This document shows, piece by piece, positions 17,812 through 27,820 of a stretch of DNA of 64,000 bases; position 1 is the stretch's first letter; every line of letters begins with the position of its first letter. The position numbers were made by a program, and so were the translations under genes. The stretch spans positions 62,513,416 to 62,577,415 of the forward strand of contig OX328102.1 of the NCBI GenBank assembly GCA_946811185.2. The letters are read 5' to 3'. The stretch is from Hippopus hippopus (Eukaryota; Mollusca; Bivalvia; Cardiida; Cardiidae). A model generated the notes under the pieces. It was given only the letters and a program-made list of their open reading frames with translations, was not told the origin of the DNA and searched no databases.

Positions 17812-18080
17812 CAACTTCATATCAGTTATATTGAAGCAGCCAGTGCACGTATCATTGCTTTCCTGGAGTTTCTTTTACCAGTACTTTGCACAATATCCTT
17901 CCTAAGCCACTGGCTACTTTCTCAAATAACTGTCGTCGAAGCCAAGATAAGCCGACCGAGAGAGGAATGAATACTGTCGCAATGACTATTATCAATCCGA
18001 AACTGGCCGAGCTGGGGATCGAACCAGCGACCCCTGTGCTTGAGTATTGTACGCTACCCACTTATCTACTGGGGCTCTGC
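17812..18080 (-). mobile_element. SINE1, tRNA-derived, old copy
   Basis: Minus strand: AGCCCCAGTAGATAAGTGGG (A box), GGTCGCTGGTTCGATCCCC (B box) and the body TCATTCCTCTCTCGGTCGGC. The (AATC)n tail is gone. Confidence 0.8.
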
Positions 18081-18411
18081 CTTAAGACCTGGAAGAAAGG
18101 CTTTTGAAAGTATTGTGGAAAATGCAAATCCCGTCATTCATAGTTTTGGGTATCAAACCCTCGATCTTGATGACATAGGTCAAGGAGGCTATTGCTTTAG
18201 GTATTTTCTACCTAAGTTAGCTGTTATATGACAGACCCATCCATCAAAATAATACATAACCATTAATCAATAGTTTGTATCAATTTCACAGCTGGAGGTA
18301 CTGGCTAGACAAGACAGGTGAAAATGTGACACAATCCCATTTCCATAAAAAGATTTCTGGAATAATTCTTGTTTGACATTAAACAAGACAAAACTGATGT
18401 TTCAGCTGTTT

Positions 18412-18760
18412 GTCGAAGGACAAAGTTCTAGACTCAGAGCTCCAGACACAGGGAGTGATTTTTATTTCAACATTGAAAATATTCATTATTCTTCACTAAA
18501 CCCTAAACCCTATGTTGTAGGTAATCATTAGAATCGTCTCATCGAGACGATTCTAATGAGTACCCACAACATAGGGTTTCACGGAGAAATAATGGATTTA
18601 GAATACCATCACTCCCTCTTATCTGGAGCTCTGTAGACTTGAACATTTTGAATGCATCAGCAGACAACATAATTAGTACATGTGGCCGGAATGATGAAAT
18701 TCGTCTTTGAAACAGTAGAGGGTATTGTGGGAAAAGTATAGAATACTCCTTACATTCAGT
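18412..18760 (+). mobile_element. TTAA-PAL MITE, diverged, split by a MITE
   Basis: GTCGAAGGACAAAGTTCTAG is interrupted at TAGACT and resumes as TAGACTTGAACATTTTGAAT, followed by CAGCAGACAACATAAT. Only the first palindrome arm is left. Confidence 0.7.
18435..18633. mobile_element. CAGAGCTCC-type MITE, best copy
   Basis: 199 bp from CAGAGCTCCAGACACAGGG to AGAGGGAGTGATGG inverted plus GGAGCTCTG. A central palindrome, AGAATCGTCTCATCGAGACG followed by its mirror, lies inside. TAGACT is duplicated exactly at both borders (18429-18434, 18634-18639). Confidence 0.85.
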
Positions 18761-19086
18761 TTCTTGAGACAGCAAGTACTTTTGTAGTAAATCTTTTTTA
18801 TCTGGTAAAGAGACAAGTAGCTCTGAAGCAAATGATGAATGAGCAAGGATGTTCAAAACACAGATTGCCATGCTGTGTATTTACACCCACCCCAGTCTGG
18901 CAAACACACCCTGTTATTAGCTCAATAATTACCCAAACACTGATAAACAATTACCCATAATGCTCTTTGATGGAGGCTGGACTGGTTCTCATGCAGACTC
19001 CCAGACATATGTCTTTGGTCATGGTAAACTGAGGAATCAGTCTAATTTCTTATCACTGTGAGAAAACTAAAGACTTTTATTCTTCG
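18761..19086. other. No gene seen
   Basis: Spacer with no recognisable element. Confidence 0.4.
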
Positions 19087-19287
19087 CCACTGGTCAAAAC
19101 TTTTTTGATTCGTCCTAATAAAAAGCAACTGCAGACGACAAAATAAATGTGCCTCTAATTTTGAAATCTATTTCTCGAAGAGTAAAAAACATTGTGGTTT
19201 ACCTGCATTTTCTCCTTTTCCCACAATGTTGCTAAAAATGTTCTTTCTCTGGGTTGTTAAAACTCAAGATTGTGTGGTAAAGGGTTA
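19087..19287 (+). mobile_element. TTAA-PAL MITE, first palindrome arm mostly lost
   Basis: AAAAACATTGTGGTTTACCTGC jumps from arm base to centre. Right TTAA is shared with the next copy. Confidence 0.82.
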
Positions 19288-19690
19288 ACTCTTTACCAAA
19301 CAACAAAATGTTGGCATTACATTTGCAGATGTCAAATTAACTCTTTACCAAACAACAAAATTTTAGACTGGTCCAAATCCAAAGCATTTGGAGACGACAA
19401 AATTAATGTGACCCAAAAATTGAAATTTGTTCTGGGAAGGGTGGAAAACATTGTGGGAAAAGGAGAAAATGCTGGTTACCAGCATTTTCTCCTTTTACCA
19501 CAAGGTTTTCAAAAGGCTTCTTTCTCAGAGTCATGAAAACCCGGGATTGTTTGGTAAAGAGTTAAATGTAGCTCAAATGATGGCTTCTATCTTTGCTATG
19601 GTAGAAAACATGGTGGGAAAAGGAGAAAATACTGGTTACTAGCATTTTCTCCTTTTCCCACAATGTTTTCAAAAGCCATCCATTTTACAG
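19284..19690 (+). mobile_element. TTAA-PAL MITE hosting a nested copy
   Basis: Left part 19284-19340 (to CATTTGCAGATGTCAAATTAA) and right part 19562-19690 (from TTAAATGTAGCTCAAATGAT) form one copy interrupted at its internal TTAA. The outer right end is missing after AAAAGCCATCCA. Confidence 0.92.
19337..19565 (+). mobile_element. TTAA-PAL MITE, nested insert
   Basis: Complete copy between duplicated TTAA sequences inside the copy at 19284. Its right arm has a C-to-A change (TTTTACCACAAGG) not matched on the left. Confidence 0.95.
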
Positions 19691-19725
19691 AGAAGATCAA
19701 GATCAGACTGCATAGAACAATGCTC
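19691..19725. mobile_element. GATCAGACTGCA half-hairpin
   Basis: Only one arm, GAAGATCAAGATCAGACTGC, is present. Confidence 0.5.
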
Positions 19726-19795
19726 TGTGAAAATGAGGTTCAATGCATGGGGTGATGCAATATACCAACCAAGTCATAACAGAATTATGGACCCA

Positions 19796-20024
19796 TTAAC
19801 GCTTTACCGAACGCAAATTCGAGACTTGTTAAAATTGAAAACATTTACAGACGACAAAATAAATGAAATTCAAAAATTAAAAATTGTGAAGGGACGGGTA
19901 AAAAAACATTGTGTGTAAAAGAGGAAAATGCTGATTACCAGCATTTTCTTCTTCTCCCACAATGTTTTCAGAAGCTTCCTTTCTAATGGTCGTTAAAAGT
20001 GGGGATTGTGTGGTAAAGGGTTAA
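19796..20024 (+). mobile_element. TTAA-PAL MITE
   Basis: TTAACGCTTTACCGAACG to GTGTGGTAAAGGGTTAA. The palindrome carries unmatched changes (GTGTGTAAAAGAGGAAAATG). Confidence 0.9.
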
Positions 20025-20399
20025 GTCCATTTTGGTTAGCAACCAACTCAATCATGAGATAGAATGATCCTTGGAAAGTTTACAAATAGAAAAAAAGTTT
20101 CAACTCATATCAGCCTACAATGACTGCATGAGCCGACATGGTGGATACTTTTGGCAAATGCATTAAACCTCTCATACATAGAATCAATGCAAGTTTATAA
20201 TTATGCTCTAATACCCCCTGCCAACTCAGATGGAAGGATTGTGGTATCATGGACAGAACGGAAAAGCCAAAACAATATTTTGCAGGCGATAATTATAAGG
20301 AAATCAAATAAAGTCTCCACCTACCAAATATATGCGGCCCTTCAGTTACGATTTCATCAGTGGCTGGACGGGTACAAGCGAACAGAGAATATCGAGAAT
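20025..20399. other. No gene seen; one unassigned 90-codon frame
   Basis: A frame at 20151-20423 is not part of any repeat I recognise, but it has no domain, no signal peptide and no codon pattern that argues for coding. Confidence 0.35.
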
Positions 20400-20790
20400 T
20401 CTGTCTGGCGTAGGTCGGCATGACCTTTGCACTGTTCAGAAAGAAACTTCAACTTCACAACAGTGCACACACAAACATTCAATCAGTTAACAATTACTAC
20501 TGTCATAAAATATTCAGTCCTGGATAGATCTGCACGAACTTTGCACTGTTCCAACTGTATCTGACTTCTCAATAGTGCACACACAAACATCAGAACATTC
20601 TCATGTTAAATAATTGTTAAAAGACATTCAGTGTTATTATATGGTTTGTCTGCGCAACATTCCATCTTTCGAACTGAATCTGACTTTGAAGAGTGCACAT
20701 ACATGAGATCAAACTGTTCAAAGTGTATCTATGACTTCAAAATAGTGCACACACAAACATTTGATCAGCTACTATTGTTAAAACACAAAA
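20400..20790. repeat. Irregular tandem repeat, ~115-bp unit
   Basis: AGTGCACACACAAACAT recurs at 20462, 20574 and 20745 (variant at 20692), each preceded by AACTG...ATCTGACTT-like text and followed by a GTTAA-rich stretch. Confidence 0.75.
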
Positions 20791-20800
20791 AAATCATCCT

Positions 20801-21031
20801 TTAACACTTTACCACACAATCCTGAGTTTTTTTCAACCCTGAAGAAGATGTCTTATGAAAACATTCTGGGAAAAGAAGAAAATGCTGGTAACCAGCATTT
20901 TCTCCTTTTCTCACAAATGTTTTCTACCCCATCATAGACAGAAATCATCATTTGAACTGTGTTTAATTTGTCACCTGGAAAAAGCTTTCAATTTGGTCTA
21001 GTCCAAAATTTTGTTGTTTGGTAGAGAGTTT
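20801..21031 (-). mobile_element. TTAA-PAL MITE
   Basis: TTAACACTTTACCACACAAT to TTTGGTAGAGAGTTTGA; the right TTAA has decayed. Confidence 0.9.
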
Positions 21032-21292
21032 GAGAACAGTCTGACTCCAAACAAAAACTCAACACATCTGAGCTTTCCTCACCAAAAACAAAGACCTTGT
21101 AAGTCAAACACACATGTGGTGTGATGGGGACGAAATTTTCATTATCTTTACATAGTTTCGCACAAAAAGTCTGGTTTTTGCTCTGTCTACATTGTACTCT
21201 GTATAACACAAAGGAATTATTTCTTCAAGAACATAAGAATTACTCTGCCTATTCCGTTACCAAAAAATTCTAAGTTTTAACAATCCTATGAA

Positions 21293-21505
21293 TTGAAAGG
21301 TCCACTCTCAGCATTATTTCAGTCATATCACTGCAACAGCTCACTAATTCATGTATTTCCTTGTTTCATCAAAGCTAGGCTAGGGCTCTGAGGTGTCTTG
21401 CCCAAGGACACTCCCATGAAAAACCCAGTGAATCAAGTGAGGCTCGAACCTGATGCCTCCAGGTCACAAGTCCTGCACTTTACCACTGAGTCACGCAGGA
21501 CCCCA
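21293..21505 (-). mobile_element. SINE2, tRNA-derived
   Basis: Best SINE2 copy. Minus strand: TCCTGCGTGACTCAGTGG (A box), CAGGTTCGAGCCTCACTTG (B box), GTGTCCTTGGGCAAGACACC, AATACATGAATTAGTGAGC, TGATATGACTGAAATAATGC. It lacks the (AATC)n tail. Confidence 0.82.
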
Positions 21506-21507
21506 AC

Positions 21508-21702
21508 AACAACCCTATGAAAGAAGGTATTTGAAAAACACTGTTGGAAAAGGAGAAAATAGTGGTAACTATCATTTTTCCAGTTTGCTCCCTGATGAAG
21601 AAGGCTTTTGAAAACAATCTGGGAAAAGAAGAAAATGCTGGTAACCAGCTAATCATTTCCATTTGGACATGTCCTAAATTTTATTGTCTGGTAGAAGGTT
21701 AA
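21508..21702 (-). mobile_element. Two TTAA-PAL MITE R halves in tandem plus an L end
   Basis: ACCCTATGAAAGAAGGTATT and CCCTGATGAAGAAGGCTTTT are two successive R blocks, each with a first arm. Only the second reaches an L end (GTCTGGTAGAAGGTTAA). Confidence 0.75.
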
Positions 21703-21929
21703 CAGATGTAGTTCTCTATAACATTTTGTAAAATTCTACAAAGAAGAGCCACACTGGAAGAAATATGATACAGAGGCTGATTTTTGACATCATCACAGTG
21801 CATAAATTAGTCTGAATTATTTCTGTAACAGAAAAACTCTCAAATATGATGAGTATCCCAGAAACATTCATACTTCTACATAACTGTAGTATGCTATTTT
21901 TACAATTTGTTTCTCGGGGGCCTTCACAT
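21703..21929. other. No gene seen
   Basis: Spacer without a supported feature. Confidence 0.35.
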
Positions 21930-22100
21930 ATCTAACCATTCTAAATCGTATCTTCATTCACAAGAATTTTCTGAATTTCAAAGGAACGCAATGCCTGATT
22001 GGCCAAACCAAAGCAAATGTTTAAGCCAATCAGAAAGTGTGTTACTTTCTGAATTTATAACTAGACTACAGAATGACAGACAGAAATCATGGCTGATGAA
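21930..22100. mobile_element. TTGGCTAAACCAA-type foldback, diverged
   Basis: AACCATTCTAAATCGTATC, GATTGGCCAAACCAAAGC, TTTAAGCCAATCAGAAAG, GTGTTACTTTCTGAATTT: the same blocks as the clean copy at 32618 but with weaker arm pairing. Confidence 0.6.
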
Positions 22101-22132
22101 TACTACCAAGGTCTTAAAATCAATTTCTGTTC

Positions 22133-22353
22133 AACACTTTACCAGACGACAAAATTGATGACTCGTCCAAATTCAAAATGTTTGCAGACGAAAAAATGAA
22201 AAGTGACTCAAAAATTGAAATTTGTTTAAGAAGGTAGAAAACATTGTGGGAAAAGGAGAAAATGCTGGTTACCAGCATTTTCTCCTTTTCCCACAATGTT
22301 TTCCAAGGCAATCTCTTACAGGATCGTTAAAACTTGGAACTGTGTGGTAAGGA
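22133..22353 (+). mobile_element. TTAA-PAL MITE
   Basis: Left end CAACACTTTACCAGACGAC and right GTGTGGTAAGGAATAAG have lost TTAA. The palindrome is clean. Confidence 0.9.
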
Positions 22354-22558
22354 ATAAGAAGGGGGTGGAGGGGAGGAGAGCAAAATTGAACACCTGGAAA
22401 AAATCTTCTATCTAATAAAACATAATAACTATCTTGTTCATGATAGATTCATTCTGACTGGCTTCCCTCTAAAACAAATTTGCAGCTGACAATTTACTTG
22501 TGGGGGAAAAAAAAAGAACTTTGCAAAATTCAGAGGTACAATATAAACTACTGTCCCC

Positions 22559-22764
22559 CCCTTTACCACACAATCCCAAGTCTTAACGACCCTGAGAAAG
22601 AAACTGGAAAATGGAGAAATGGAGAAAATGCTGGTTAGCAACATTTCCTTTTTTTTATCACAATTTTTTCTACTTTTACTGAAAAACATTAGGCAGGTTC
22701 CATCATTTTAGCCACCTATGATTTGTCATCTATAAACGCTTTGAATTTCGGCAAGCCCTAATTT
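22559..22764 (-). mobile_element. TTAA-PAL MITE, eroded
   Basis: CCCTTTACCACACAATCCC to TTTGAATTTCGGCAAGCCCT. Palindrome arms are unequal (GGAGAAATGGAGAAAATGCT). Confidence 0.82.
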
Positions 22765-22858
22765 GTATATAGACGACAAAATTTCAAACATCCAAATTGG
22801 AAGCCTGTGCAGACAATAAATTCGATGCTGGCCAAAATTTAATGATTGAGTTTGTCTG

Positions 22859-23088
22859 TTTAACTCTTTACCAAACAATCCCTGGTTTTTACGACCCTGA
22901 GATAGAAGCCTTTTGAAAACATTGTGGGAAAAGGAGAAAATGCTGGTAACCAGCATTTTCTCCTTTTCCCACAATGTTTTCTACCCTGCTGGGGAAAAAA
23001 ATTCAATTTTTTAGTTACGTTTATTTTGTCGTCTGCAAGTGCTTTCAATTTGGACCAGTCTAAAATTGTGTTGTTTGGTAAAGAGTTA
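22859..23088 (-). mobile_element. TTAA-PAL MITE, nested insert 1
   Basis: Complete with both TTAA. Host reads TTTGTCTGTTTAA before it and TTAAGGGAAGAAAAACTCTG after it. Confidence 0.92.
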
Positions 23089-23190
23089 AGGGAAGAAAAA
23101 CTCTGTGAGAAAAAGTGAATATTTATGCAAGTTACCAGTATTTTATACTCTCCTCACAATTTTCTGTCCTTTCATGGTGAACTCCTATCA

Positions 23191-23421
23191 TTTACCCATT
23201 TACCACACATTCATAACTTCTACCAAACCCAAGGAAGTAAGCTTTTTAATACATTGCGAGAAAAGGAGAAAACGCTGGTAACCAGCATTTTCTCCTTTTC
23301 CAACAAAGTTTTTTACCCTAACAAGGACACAGTTCATCATTTGGTCCCGCCTTTGATTTGTCGTCTGCTAATGCTTTCAATTTGGACCAGTCTAAAATTT
23401 TGTCGTATGGTAAAGAGTTAA
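23191..23421 (-). mobile_element. TTAA-PAL MITE, nested insert 2
   Basis: TTTACCCATTTACCACACAT to GTATGGTAAAGAGTTAA. The host resumes with TTAATCTGTCCTCTGGAAAT. Confidence 0.88.
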
Positions 23422-23644
23422 TCTGTCCTCTGGAAATGTTTTCTTTCTGGAAAAGTCTTAAATTTTGTCATTTGGTTAAAAGTTAATCTGCTCCGTCAAC
23501 AAGTAACTCAGATAATGAGAAGCACTCTAAAGGCATTTTTTTTCTTAGACAAGGGAGGCAACTCCATGCAAGTAAAATTATCAACTGTATCAAAGAGGTT
23601 ATTTCCCTTTACACTTTCGAAACTTTTTTGCCAAAGACATTACA

Positions 23645-23783
23645 AATTTATCAATATGTAAATTGTAAAAGACTGATGTTAAAAATTTATCAATATGTAA
23701 AAGATATAATTACAGATTCCCTCCATGTTTTCACGATTCTTTTATCTAAGGATCATAAAACACGGGATTGTTCAGTAAAAACT
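23645..23783. repeat. Short direct repeat and MITE R-end remnant
   Basis: AATTTATCAATATGTAAA occurs twice (from about 23645 and 23683). From 23717 CATGTTTTCACGATTCTTTT to GGGATTGTTCAGTAAA is a decayed R half. Confidence 0.55.
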
Positions 23784-23789
23784 GCAAGA

Positions 23790-23874
23790 CGTCTTTGTTA
23801 TCACTTATAGAATCCACAACATAAAGCATTTATAATCTCAATTTCTTGACCATGTAAAGGCAAAGCTACTTTTA
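23790..23874. repeat. Dispersed repeat (CATTTATAATCTCAATTTCT), copy 1
   Basis: ATCCACAACATAAAGCATTT, ATAATCTCAATTTCTTGACC, ACTTTTATTGTCC. It recurs at 24100 and in part at 24735, between MITE copies. Confidence 0.6.
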
Positions 23875-24098
23875 TTGTCCAAACAACAACATTTTAGACA
23901 CATCCAAATCGATGGCATTTGCAGAAGAAAAGGGTGAATGTGATTCAAAAAATTGAAAAATGGTTTTGGAAGAACAGAAAACATTGTTGGAAAAGGAGAA
24001 AATGCTGAAAACCAGCATTTTCTCCTTTTTCGACAATGTTTTCAAAAGCCTTTTTCTTCAGGGTCATTAAAACTCAGGACTGTTTGGTACTAGATTAA
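23875..24098 (+). mobile_element. TTAA-PAL MITE
   Basis: Left CCAAACAACAACATTTTAGA; right TTTGGTACTAGATTAA. One matched-looking change (GTTGG left, TCGAC right) is not complementary. Confidence 0.85.
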
Positions 24099-24099
24099 A

Positions 24100-24245
24100 A
24101 ACTTCAAAAGACTCCTTTGATATCACTCATATCATCCACAAAAAAAGCATTTATAATCTCAATTTCTTGGCTATGTAACCACAGAATCATTTTTATTATC
24201 CATAGCAGACACCAATTCACCTTTTCCAATCTTTAAACAATTATG
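24100..24245. repeat. Dispersed repeat (CATTTATAATCTCAATTTCT), copy 2
   Basis: Same order of words as copy 1, continuing into AATTCACCTTTTCCAATCTT, which is also found after the partial copy near 24810. Confidence 0.6.
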
Positions 24246-24490
24246 TCTATGTATATGACCCGTGCTCTGGCAAAAGGGGGCTTAATACATCTCTTTGATG
24301 CATGTTACCAAGGAAGTCATTACCCTATCATGTATTCATAAAGTCCATTTTGTCTAACAAACCACTGAATCATAAGGTAAACTAGTCCTTGGACATGCAG
24401 AAATAGACCAAGAGCAAAAGTTTCAGCCCGGGTCAGCCTGCACAGACTATGCAGGCTGCCCTTGATCAATACTTTTTGCAGATGCATTAA
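24246..24490. mobile_element. GGTCAGCCTG hairpin element
   Basis: GCTCTGGCAAAAGGGGGCTT at one side, GGTCAGCCTGCACAGACTAT pairing with GCAGGCTGCCC, and TTTTGCAGATGCATTAA at the other. Sister copies: 28376, 49275, 52620, 60885. It ends at the TTAA of the next MITE. Confidence 0.7.
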
Positions 24491-24711
24491 CTCTATACCA
24501 CACAATCCCGAGTTTTAACGACCCTTGGGATTAAAGCTTTTGAAAACCATGTGAGAAAAGGAGAAAATGCTGGTTACCAGCATTTTTCTTCTTTTCTGAC
24601 AGAGTTTTCTGCCTTTCCAATGACGAATTTCAATTTTTGATTTGCATTAACTTGTCATCTGCAAAGCTTTAAATTTTGACGCAAGCAAAATTGTGTTATT
24701 TGCTAAAGAGC
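24487..24711 (-). mobile_element. TTAA-PAL MITE
   Basis: TTAACTCTATACCACACAAT to TTTGCTAAAGAGCTA. First arm AACCATGTGAGAAAAGG is diverged. Confidence 0.88.
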
Positions 24712-24734
24712 TACGCCCCCTTTTCACACAGCAT

Positions 24735-24850
24735 CCTCATCTATAGTCTCAATTTCTTGGCTATGGAACTGCAAGTCACTTTTATTACCCATAATTTGTA
24801 CACTAGTTCACCTTTCCCAATCTTTAAACCACTAAGTCTAAATACATATA
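24735..24850. repeat. Dispersed repeat, copy 3
   Basis: GTCTCAATTTCTTGGCTATG, CACTTTTATTACCCATAATT, CACCTTTCCCAATCTTTAAA match copies 1 and 2 in order. Confidence 0.6.
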
Positions 24851-24971
24851 TTTACACCTGCTGTTTGACCACCACAACTGACCACAGTATATCAATACTG
24901 ACCATTTCACCAAATTAACCAATCCATCAATTTTTTCACCAGGTAGGAGGCTGAGCAATATTTTACAATGC

Positions 24972-25209
24972 TAAACCCTTTACCACACAATCCTGACTTT
25001 TAACGACCCTGAGGAAAATCTGAAATAGATCTTTGGAAAACATTGTGGGAGAAGGAGAAAATACTGGTAACCAGCATTTTCTCCTTTTCCCACAATATTT
25101 TCTACCCAATCAAAGACAGATACCACCATTGGAGCCATAACTAATTTGTTGCCTGCAATTGCTTTTAATTTGGATGCATCTATAATTTTGTTATGCTGTA
25201 AAGAGTTAA
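24972..25209 (-). mobile_element. TTAA-PAL MITE
   Basis: AACCCTTTACCACACAATCC to GCTGTAAAGAGTTAA. A 10-bp insertion (AATCTGAAAT) lies in the R block. TTAA shared with the next copy. Confidence 0.9.
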
Positions 25210-25345
25210 CCCTTTACCACGCAATCCTGACATTTTACCACCTTGAGAAAGAGAGGGCTTCTGAAATCAATATAGGAAAAGGAGAAAATGGAAGTAACCA
25301 GCATTTTCTCCTTTTCCTGCAATGTTTTTCTACACTTTCATAGAA
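25206..25345 (-). mobile_element. TTAA-PAL MITE, L half lost
   Basis: R end and palindrome are present, ending at TTTCTACACTTTCATAGAAA. It is fused to the following + copy without TTAA. Confidence 0.85.
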
Positions 25346-25557
25346 AGTAAAATTTTAGACTTGTCCAAATTGAAAGCTTTTGCAGAGGACAAAATAAACG
25401 TGACTAAAAATTTGAAATTTATATTTGGAAGGTTAAAAAAACATTGTGGGAAAAGGAGAAAATGCTGGTTACCAGCATTTTCTCCTTTTCCCACAATGTT
25501 TTCAAAAGGTTTCTTCCTCAGGGTCGTTCAAAGTCAGGATTGTGTGGTAAAGAGTTA
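25346..25557 (+). mobile_element. TTAA-PAL MITE, left terminus lost
   Basis: Starts at GTAAAATTTTAGACTTGTCC; palindrome perfect; right TTAA intact. Confidence 0.9.
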
Positions 25558-25743
25558 ACTTGATAATGTTTGGTAAGAAACATTCAGAATTACTAGAAAT
25601 CTGTTACTAAGTCAGAAATGGGTTGAGATTATGGCTGCTAATCCTAATCTCTTACATTTATGCAGATTTCGGTGTATTACAGACAACATATGGAAGATAA
25701 TTATATAAGTAGAGAAATTGCCAATAAGCATAAAAATCAAACC

Positions 25744-25975
25744 CTTAACTCTTTAGTGAACAACAAAATTTTAGACAAGACCAAATTAAAAGCAAATTCA
25801 GACAACAAATTAAAGGTGGCCCAAATGACCAGATTTGTTCGTGAAAGGGGAGAAAACATTGTGGGAATAGGAGAAAATGCTGGTTACCAGTATTTTCTGC
25901 TTTTCCCACAATGTTCTCAAAATCAATCTTGCCCAGGGTCTATAATACACAAGTGCTTGTTTGAGAAAGGGCTAA
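25744..25975 (+). mobile_element. TTAA-PAL MITE
   Basis: TTAACTCTTTAGTGAACAAC; right end decayed to TTTGAGAAAGGGCTAAA. Confidence 0.88.
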
Positions 25976-26052
25976 AGGATACCTACTTCATCCAGACATT
26001 CTGACTGGACAAAATAATTACACAGGATCAATAAAATTACTGGTAACTACAC

Positions 26053-26261
26053 TTAACTCTTTACTACACATAAAATTTTTAGACCTATCCAAATTCAGAG
26101 AATTTGTAGACAGCAATATACATGTGACTCAAAAACTGAAATCTGTGTCTGGAAGGATAGAAAACATAGGAAAAGAAGAAAGTGCTGGTTCCCATAATGT
26201 TTTTAGAAGCTTTCTTTCTCAAAACTCGTTAAAAACTAAGCATTTTGTGGTAAAGGATTAA
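26053..26261 (+). mobile_element. TTAA-PAL MITE, palindrome shortened
   Basis: AAAGTGCTGGTTCCCATAAT shows deletion of most of the second arm. Both TTAA are present. Confidence 0.85.
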
Positions 26262-26330
26262 TGATACATAAAACTCATCCTTCTGTAAAACTAGAGCATG
26301 TTTTGAAATAATGAGCATCTTGTCTTTTTA

Positions 26331-26561
26331 GCCTTTTATCAGACAGAACAATTCAAGACAAGTCCAAGCTTAAAGCATTAGCAGACAACATAATCATCAA
26401 TGTATGGCTCAAATACGGAGGAATGTCAGAGATGGTTTAGAAAACGTTGTGGGAAAAGGAGAAAATGCTGGTTACCAGCATTTTCTCCTTTTCCCACAAT
26501 GTTTTCAAAACTCCTTTTTTTCAGAGTCGTTAAAACTTGGGATTGTGCAACAGAGAGTTAA
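26331..26561 (+). mobile_element. TTAA-PAL MITE
   Basis: Left end is degraded (CCTTTTATCAGACAGAAC), the palindrome is near-perfect, and right end is GTGCAACAGAGAGTTAA. Confidence 0.88.
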
Positions 26562-26611
26562 ATGCCCGAGTTTCTCTATCTTTCTCGCACAAAAAGCAAA
26601 TATCTATGGAA

Positions 26612-26840
26612 GATTGATTATGGTGTTTTAAGCAGCTTTCAACATTATTTTAGTCAAATCACGGCAACAGCTCACGTATTCATGTATGTCCTGTTTTTCA
26701 CTAGCACTAGACTGGGGCTCTGTAAGTGTCGTGTCCAAGGACACTGCCACAAAAAGCTCAGTGCTTCCTGTGAGACTCAAACCTGTTGTCTCAAGGTTAT
26801 AAGTCCTATCACTTTCCAACTGAGCCACATAAGCATGCCA
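26612..26840 (-). mobile_element. SINE2, tRNA-derived
   Basis: Minus strand: ATGTGGCTCAGTTGGAAAGT, CAACAGGTTTGAGTCTCAC, GTGTCCTTGGACACGACACT, ending TTAAAACACCATAATCAATC. Confidence 0.82.
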
Positions 26841-27065
26841 ACCAGTATATACAATAAAAATTTGGTTAGTTCATGATGATTTACAGGATTTAGGTCCCTC
26901 TGCAGTTTTTGCATATGGTATTTACATGTCTTTGAGTCTAAACTTTTGTTTTCAAGTAGAGTTCATTTTGCATTCTCCTTAAAACCAGCATGCATGGTGT
27001 GTTACCAGCAGAGCTTCTTGAATTTTGGTAGACAAAAGATCCTGATGGACAAAAAATAGACACTA

Positions 27066-27570
27066 ATTATTTCATGCTTTCCGGTAGGTTATAAAGAAAT
27101 ATTGGTGAAATATTTTTCGATATTTCATGGTAACGACCAGTGAAATACCAATTTTTATATTCTAACTCTTCAGTTGAAGGCGGAAACAGTTGTTCCCGTG
27201 CACTAGTTACCTAGGTAAAATGCACGTGCCTCATAACCAGATGGAAATATGACGTAATTTACCTTACATTTCTCGCACTTGACGTAATATTGTAATGCGT
27301 TGCTATGCGGAGGGGGTACGCCACGGGGAATAACCGAAAAGAACTGTGCTGGATTCTGATTAAGTTCCCCCAAGAAAGGGTTAAAAGCATCAAAAAAATA
27401 GAATATTTGTTTTTTTTTCGGTGAAAGATCGAAATTTATTTCATCTCATGAACATCATCGGTAATATTTTCACTCGTGGCTGTGCCACTCATGAAAATAT
27501 TACCAATGATGTTCACTCGATAAAATAAATTTCGATCTTCCACCGTAAAAAACAAATATCCTCTATTTTT
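27066..27570 (+). repeat. ~500-bp element with long terminal palindrome, copy 2
   Basis: AATTATTTCATGCTTTCCGG through the GTACGCCACGGGG block to the 3-prime inverted repeat (centre GTGGCTGTGCCAC). Aligned by eye it is close to the copy at 13191 along its full length, with several single-base changes and small gaps. Confidence 0.85.
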
Positions 27571-27590
27571 ATGCTCTTTGAAAAGGGGGA

Positions 27591-27820
27591 TTAACTCTTT
27601 ACCACACAATCCTGACTTTTAACGACCCTGAGAAAGAAGCCTTTTGAAAACATTGTGGGAAAAGGAGAAAATGCTGGTAACCAGCATTTTCTCCTTTTCC
27701 CACAATGTTTTCTACCCTTCCCAAATCTAATTTCAATTTTTCAGTCACATTTATTTTTGTTGTCTGCAAATGCTTTCAATTTGGACCAGTCTAAAGTTTT
27801 GTTGTTTGGTAAAGAGTTAA
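27591..27820 (-). mobile_element. TTAA-PAL MITE, near-consensus
   Basis: TTAACTCTTTACCACACAAT to TTTGGTAAAGAGTTAA, perfect palindrome. Shares TTAA with the next copy. Confidence 0.95.

Larger units (their letters stand above)
22774..23485. mobile_element. Symmetric (L-L) TTAA-PAL MITE with two nested copies
   Basis: Joining 22774-22862, 23089-23190 and 23422-23485 gives one copy whose outer parts are both L halves: AAATTTCAAACATCCAAATT on the left and CTTTCTGGAAAAGTCTTAAA on the right. The order of blocks is clear, but the sequence is diverged. Confidence 0.65.

Noticed and set aside
17812..18080. Overlapping frames on both strands as a small gene pair
   Set aside because: The whole interval is a SINE1 copy.
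20151..20423. 90-codon frame as a possible exon
   Set aside because: No recognisable domain or splice context, and the tandem repeat at its end makes chance openness likely.
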